Below, piece after piece: positions 5,592-6,854 of a stretch of DNA of 6,854 nucleotides. The position numbers and the translations under genes are program-made. The notes under the pieces are model-generated. The model was not told the DNA's origin. It was given only the letters and a program-made list of their open reading frames with translations, and did no database searches. How positions within the stretch are numbered: position 1 is the stretch's first letter; the number at the start of each line of letters is the position of its first letter. The DNA lies in contig JBGPJM010000249.1 of the NCBI GenBank assembly GCA_041485385.1, positions 1 through 6,854 on the forward strand. Reading direction: 5' to 3'. This DNA is from JBGPJM01 sp041485385 (GTDB lineage Bacteria > Planctomycetota > Phycisphaerae > Phycisphaerales > UBA1924).

Positions 5592-6752
5592 ATGAAGACC
5601 TTACAACTGGTTCAATCCCTGTGCATCGGGGCGGCGTGCTTCGTGTTCGGCGGTCGGGCGGATGCCCAGACCACCCAGACCCTGGGCGCCGGATCGGCCG
5701 TCACGTCCATCGATCGATCCGCGACGTTCGACTCGCTCGTCGTCAACGGGATTGCGTTGAGCGATTATGCCGAGGGCGGGCTCTTTGTGACCGTGGACGG
5801 CGACAGCTGGGTGGGCGAGGGGGTGCCGGTGTTCGATCCGTTTCACGGAGCGAACAACCCTGATCGGGCCTTCGAGTTTCCTTATGGCGGGAGCCAGGGC
5901 TGGGTGATGATCCAGACCACGGACTCCGGCCCGATCTTCGCGGTCGAGTTCATGTACGGCAACGGCTGGACCACCGGCGACGTCTATGGGCCCTATCCGT
6001 GGGGAAACCACGATGCGATCGTCGAGTGGCAGACATGGCGCGGCAGCTCTATGGTGTCGTCCGGCATCATCGGCGTAGCGCCGATCCTGGAGATGGGGAC
6101 GGTTCTGGGGTTCAACGACGCGGCCGGGTTCGACCAGCTGCTGGTCAGATGCACGATCGCCTCCAGCGGCGACCCGAATCTCCAGGCGCTCGCGCTGGAC
6201 AGCGTGCACGTCCAGTTGAGCGCCGGATGTCCGGCGGCGAGCGTGATGCAGCAGCCCTCTCCCGCCACGACATGCCGAACCGGGGGCGCGATCTTCAGCG
6301 TGGCCGCGGCGGGCATTGGGCCGATGACCTACCAATGGCAGCGGGAGACGGCCCCGAACTCAAATACCTTCGTCGCGCTGGCCGACGGCCCGACAGCCTC
6401 CTGGGACGGCGGCGGTGCGGGGGTGGGCGCGATCGTCCTGGGCTCCTCGACAGACACCCTGAGCATTGTCGCGGATACCTCCCACGGGCGAGTCCTGTCC
6501 GCCGCCCACGCCATCCGCTACCGCTGCACCGTCAGCAACGCCTGCAGCGCGACGGACACCGACAGCGCCGCCGTCCAGTTGACGGTCCGCGCCGCCGACT
6601 TCAACTGCGATGGCACGGTGAACTCGCAGGACTTCTTCGACTTCCTCAACGCGTTCTTCGCGTCGGCGCCCGAGGCGGACTTCAACGCCGACGGCACGGT
6701 GAACTCGCAGGACTTCTTCGACTTCGTCAACGCGTTCTTCGCCGGCGGCTGA
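5592..6752 (+). CDS. Secreted protein with Ig-like domain and dockerin lacking the final Cys
   Basis: The protein is 386 residues. ATG at 5592 has a modest GAGGA (5583-5587) only 4 bases upstream, a weaker site than in the two preceding genes. The signal peptide (Lys2, hydrophobic 10-19) is probably cut after Ala25 (ADA, then QTT, the same junction as in the previous gene). Residues 26-210 are a beta-rich domain with many aromatic and Gly residues (for example WTTGDVYGPYPWGNHD); it is not alike to the N-terminal domain of its neighbour and I do not recognise it. Residues 217-332 are an Ig-like domain with Cys228 and Cys312 and the YQWQRE motif. Residues 336-386 are two dockerin half-repeats (ligands Asp336/Asn338/Asp340/Asp347 and Asp363/Asn365/Asp367/Asp374). 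The protein ends FFAGG, not FFAGC. It is the last gene of the cluster and probably a surface or matrix protein. Confidence 0.88.
   Translation: MKTLQLVQSLCIGAACFVFGGRADAQTTQTLGAGSAVTSIDRSATFDSLVVNGIALSDYAEGGLFVTVDGDSWVGEGVPVFDPFHGANNPDRAFEFPYGGSQGWVMIQTTDSGPIFAVEFMYGNGWTTGDVYGPYPWGNHDAIVEWQTWRGSSMVSSGIIGVAPILEMGTVLGFNDAAGFDQLLVRCTIASSGDPNLQALALDSVHVQLSAGCPAASVMQQPSPATTCRTGGAIFSVAAAGIGPMTYQWQRETAPNSNTFVALADGPTASWDGGGAGVGAIVLGSSTDTLSIVADTSHGRVLSAAHAIRYRCTVSNACSATDTDSAAVQLTVRAADFNCDGTVNSQDFFDFLNAFFASAPEADFNADGTVNSQDFFDFVNAFFAGG
6240..6587 (+). repeat. Ig-like module, copy 2
   Basis: This encodes residues 217-332 of the third cluster gene and pairs with 5028-5369. The copies differ by two residues in length, after the NAC motif (GGASSAGA against SATDTDSAAV). 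Sequence upstream of the module is not similar between the two genes, so the duplication boundary lies near the module start. Confidence 0.85.
6597..6749 (+). repeat. Tandem dockerin half-repeats, third cluster gene
   Basis: The copies begin DFNCDGTVNSQD (6597) and DFNADGTVNSQD (6678), each followed by FFDFxNAFFA, with the linker SAPEA. All calcium ligands are kept. The final codon is GGC (Gly) where the other two genes have TGC (Cys). Confidence 0.87.
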
Positions 6753-6810
6753 ACTGGCTGAATCCCCCTTGGCTCACGAGACGCCCTCGTCGCCATCCGA
6801 CCCTCCGCGA

Positions 6811-6829
6811 CGCCCGCGTTAGGCGGGCG
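6811..6829 (+). terminator. Hairpin downstream of the dockerin cluster
   Basis: CGCCCGC (6811-6817) and GCGGGCG (6823-6829) form a perfect 7-bp stem with a GTTAG loop, 58 bases after the last stop. It is the strongest compact hairpin at the cluster's end and a plausible transcription end. No T run follows, so the call is tentative; it could equally serve a gene beyond the window edge on the other strand, or be an intergenic repeat unit. Confidence 0.38.
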
Positions 6830-6854
6830 ATCGCATGGCGGATCGCGGATTCGG

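Noticed and set aside
4207..6749. Regularly repeated short sequences that could suggest a CRISPR or mobile repeat array
   Set aside because: The repeats lie in frame inside coding sequence as dockerin half-repeats. Spacing and flanks do not fit CRISPR spacers or transposon ends.
6811..6830. GTTAGGC next to a GC hairpin, resembling part of an integron attC site
   Set aside because: Only one core-site-like heptamer is present, with no partner RYYYAAC at the other end, no integrase and no cassette structure.

Overview
The window looks like a contig end from a high-GC member of the Planctomycetota, most likely class Phycisphaerae. The main reason is a set of three consecutive secreted proteins that end in a tandem calcium-loop repeat of the form DFNxDGxxNSQD followed by FFDFLNAFFAG and, in two of the three, a final Cys. 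I recognise this as the 'GC-type dockerin' C-terminus found on extracellular proteins of that group. The assignment rests on protein style and codon bias only; there is no rRNA or tRNA here.

Layout. Positions 1-185 are low-complexity poly-T/C/G sequence, best read as assembly or sequencing artefact. A lipoprotein of unknown function lies on the minus strand (194-1096). It is divergent from a dihydrolipoyl dehydrogenase gene (lpdA-like, 1606-3174, plus strand), with a non-coding region of about 0.5 kb between them. That region holds a good sigma70-like promoter for the dehydrogenase (TTGGGT-16-TATACT), an inverted repeat touching its -35, and an unexplained stem-loop followed by a T run. A second gap (3175-3651) carries one plausible stem-loop and, just before the next gene, a decayed orphan dockerin half-repeat ending in AGC-stop.

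The plus-strand cluster 3652-6752 has three genes with gaps of 65 and 57 bases. Each has a signal peptide, its own N-terminal beta-rich domain and a C-terminal pair of dockerin half-repeats. The second and third also share an Ig-like domain (about 76% identical over 85 ungapped residues) next to the dockerin, so they look like a duplicated C-terminal module joined to unrelated N-terminal domains. The last gene has lost the terminal Cys (GG instead of GC). A strong 7-bp hairpin lies 58 bases after the cluster.

Functionally, the dehydrogenase is central metabolism (FAD/NAD disulfide oxidoreductase, the E3 of 2-oxoacid dehydrogenase complexes) and has no visible link to the cluster. The three secreted proteins probably share one docking or surface-retention route. 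The partner that receives the dockerin is not in this window.
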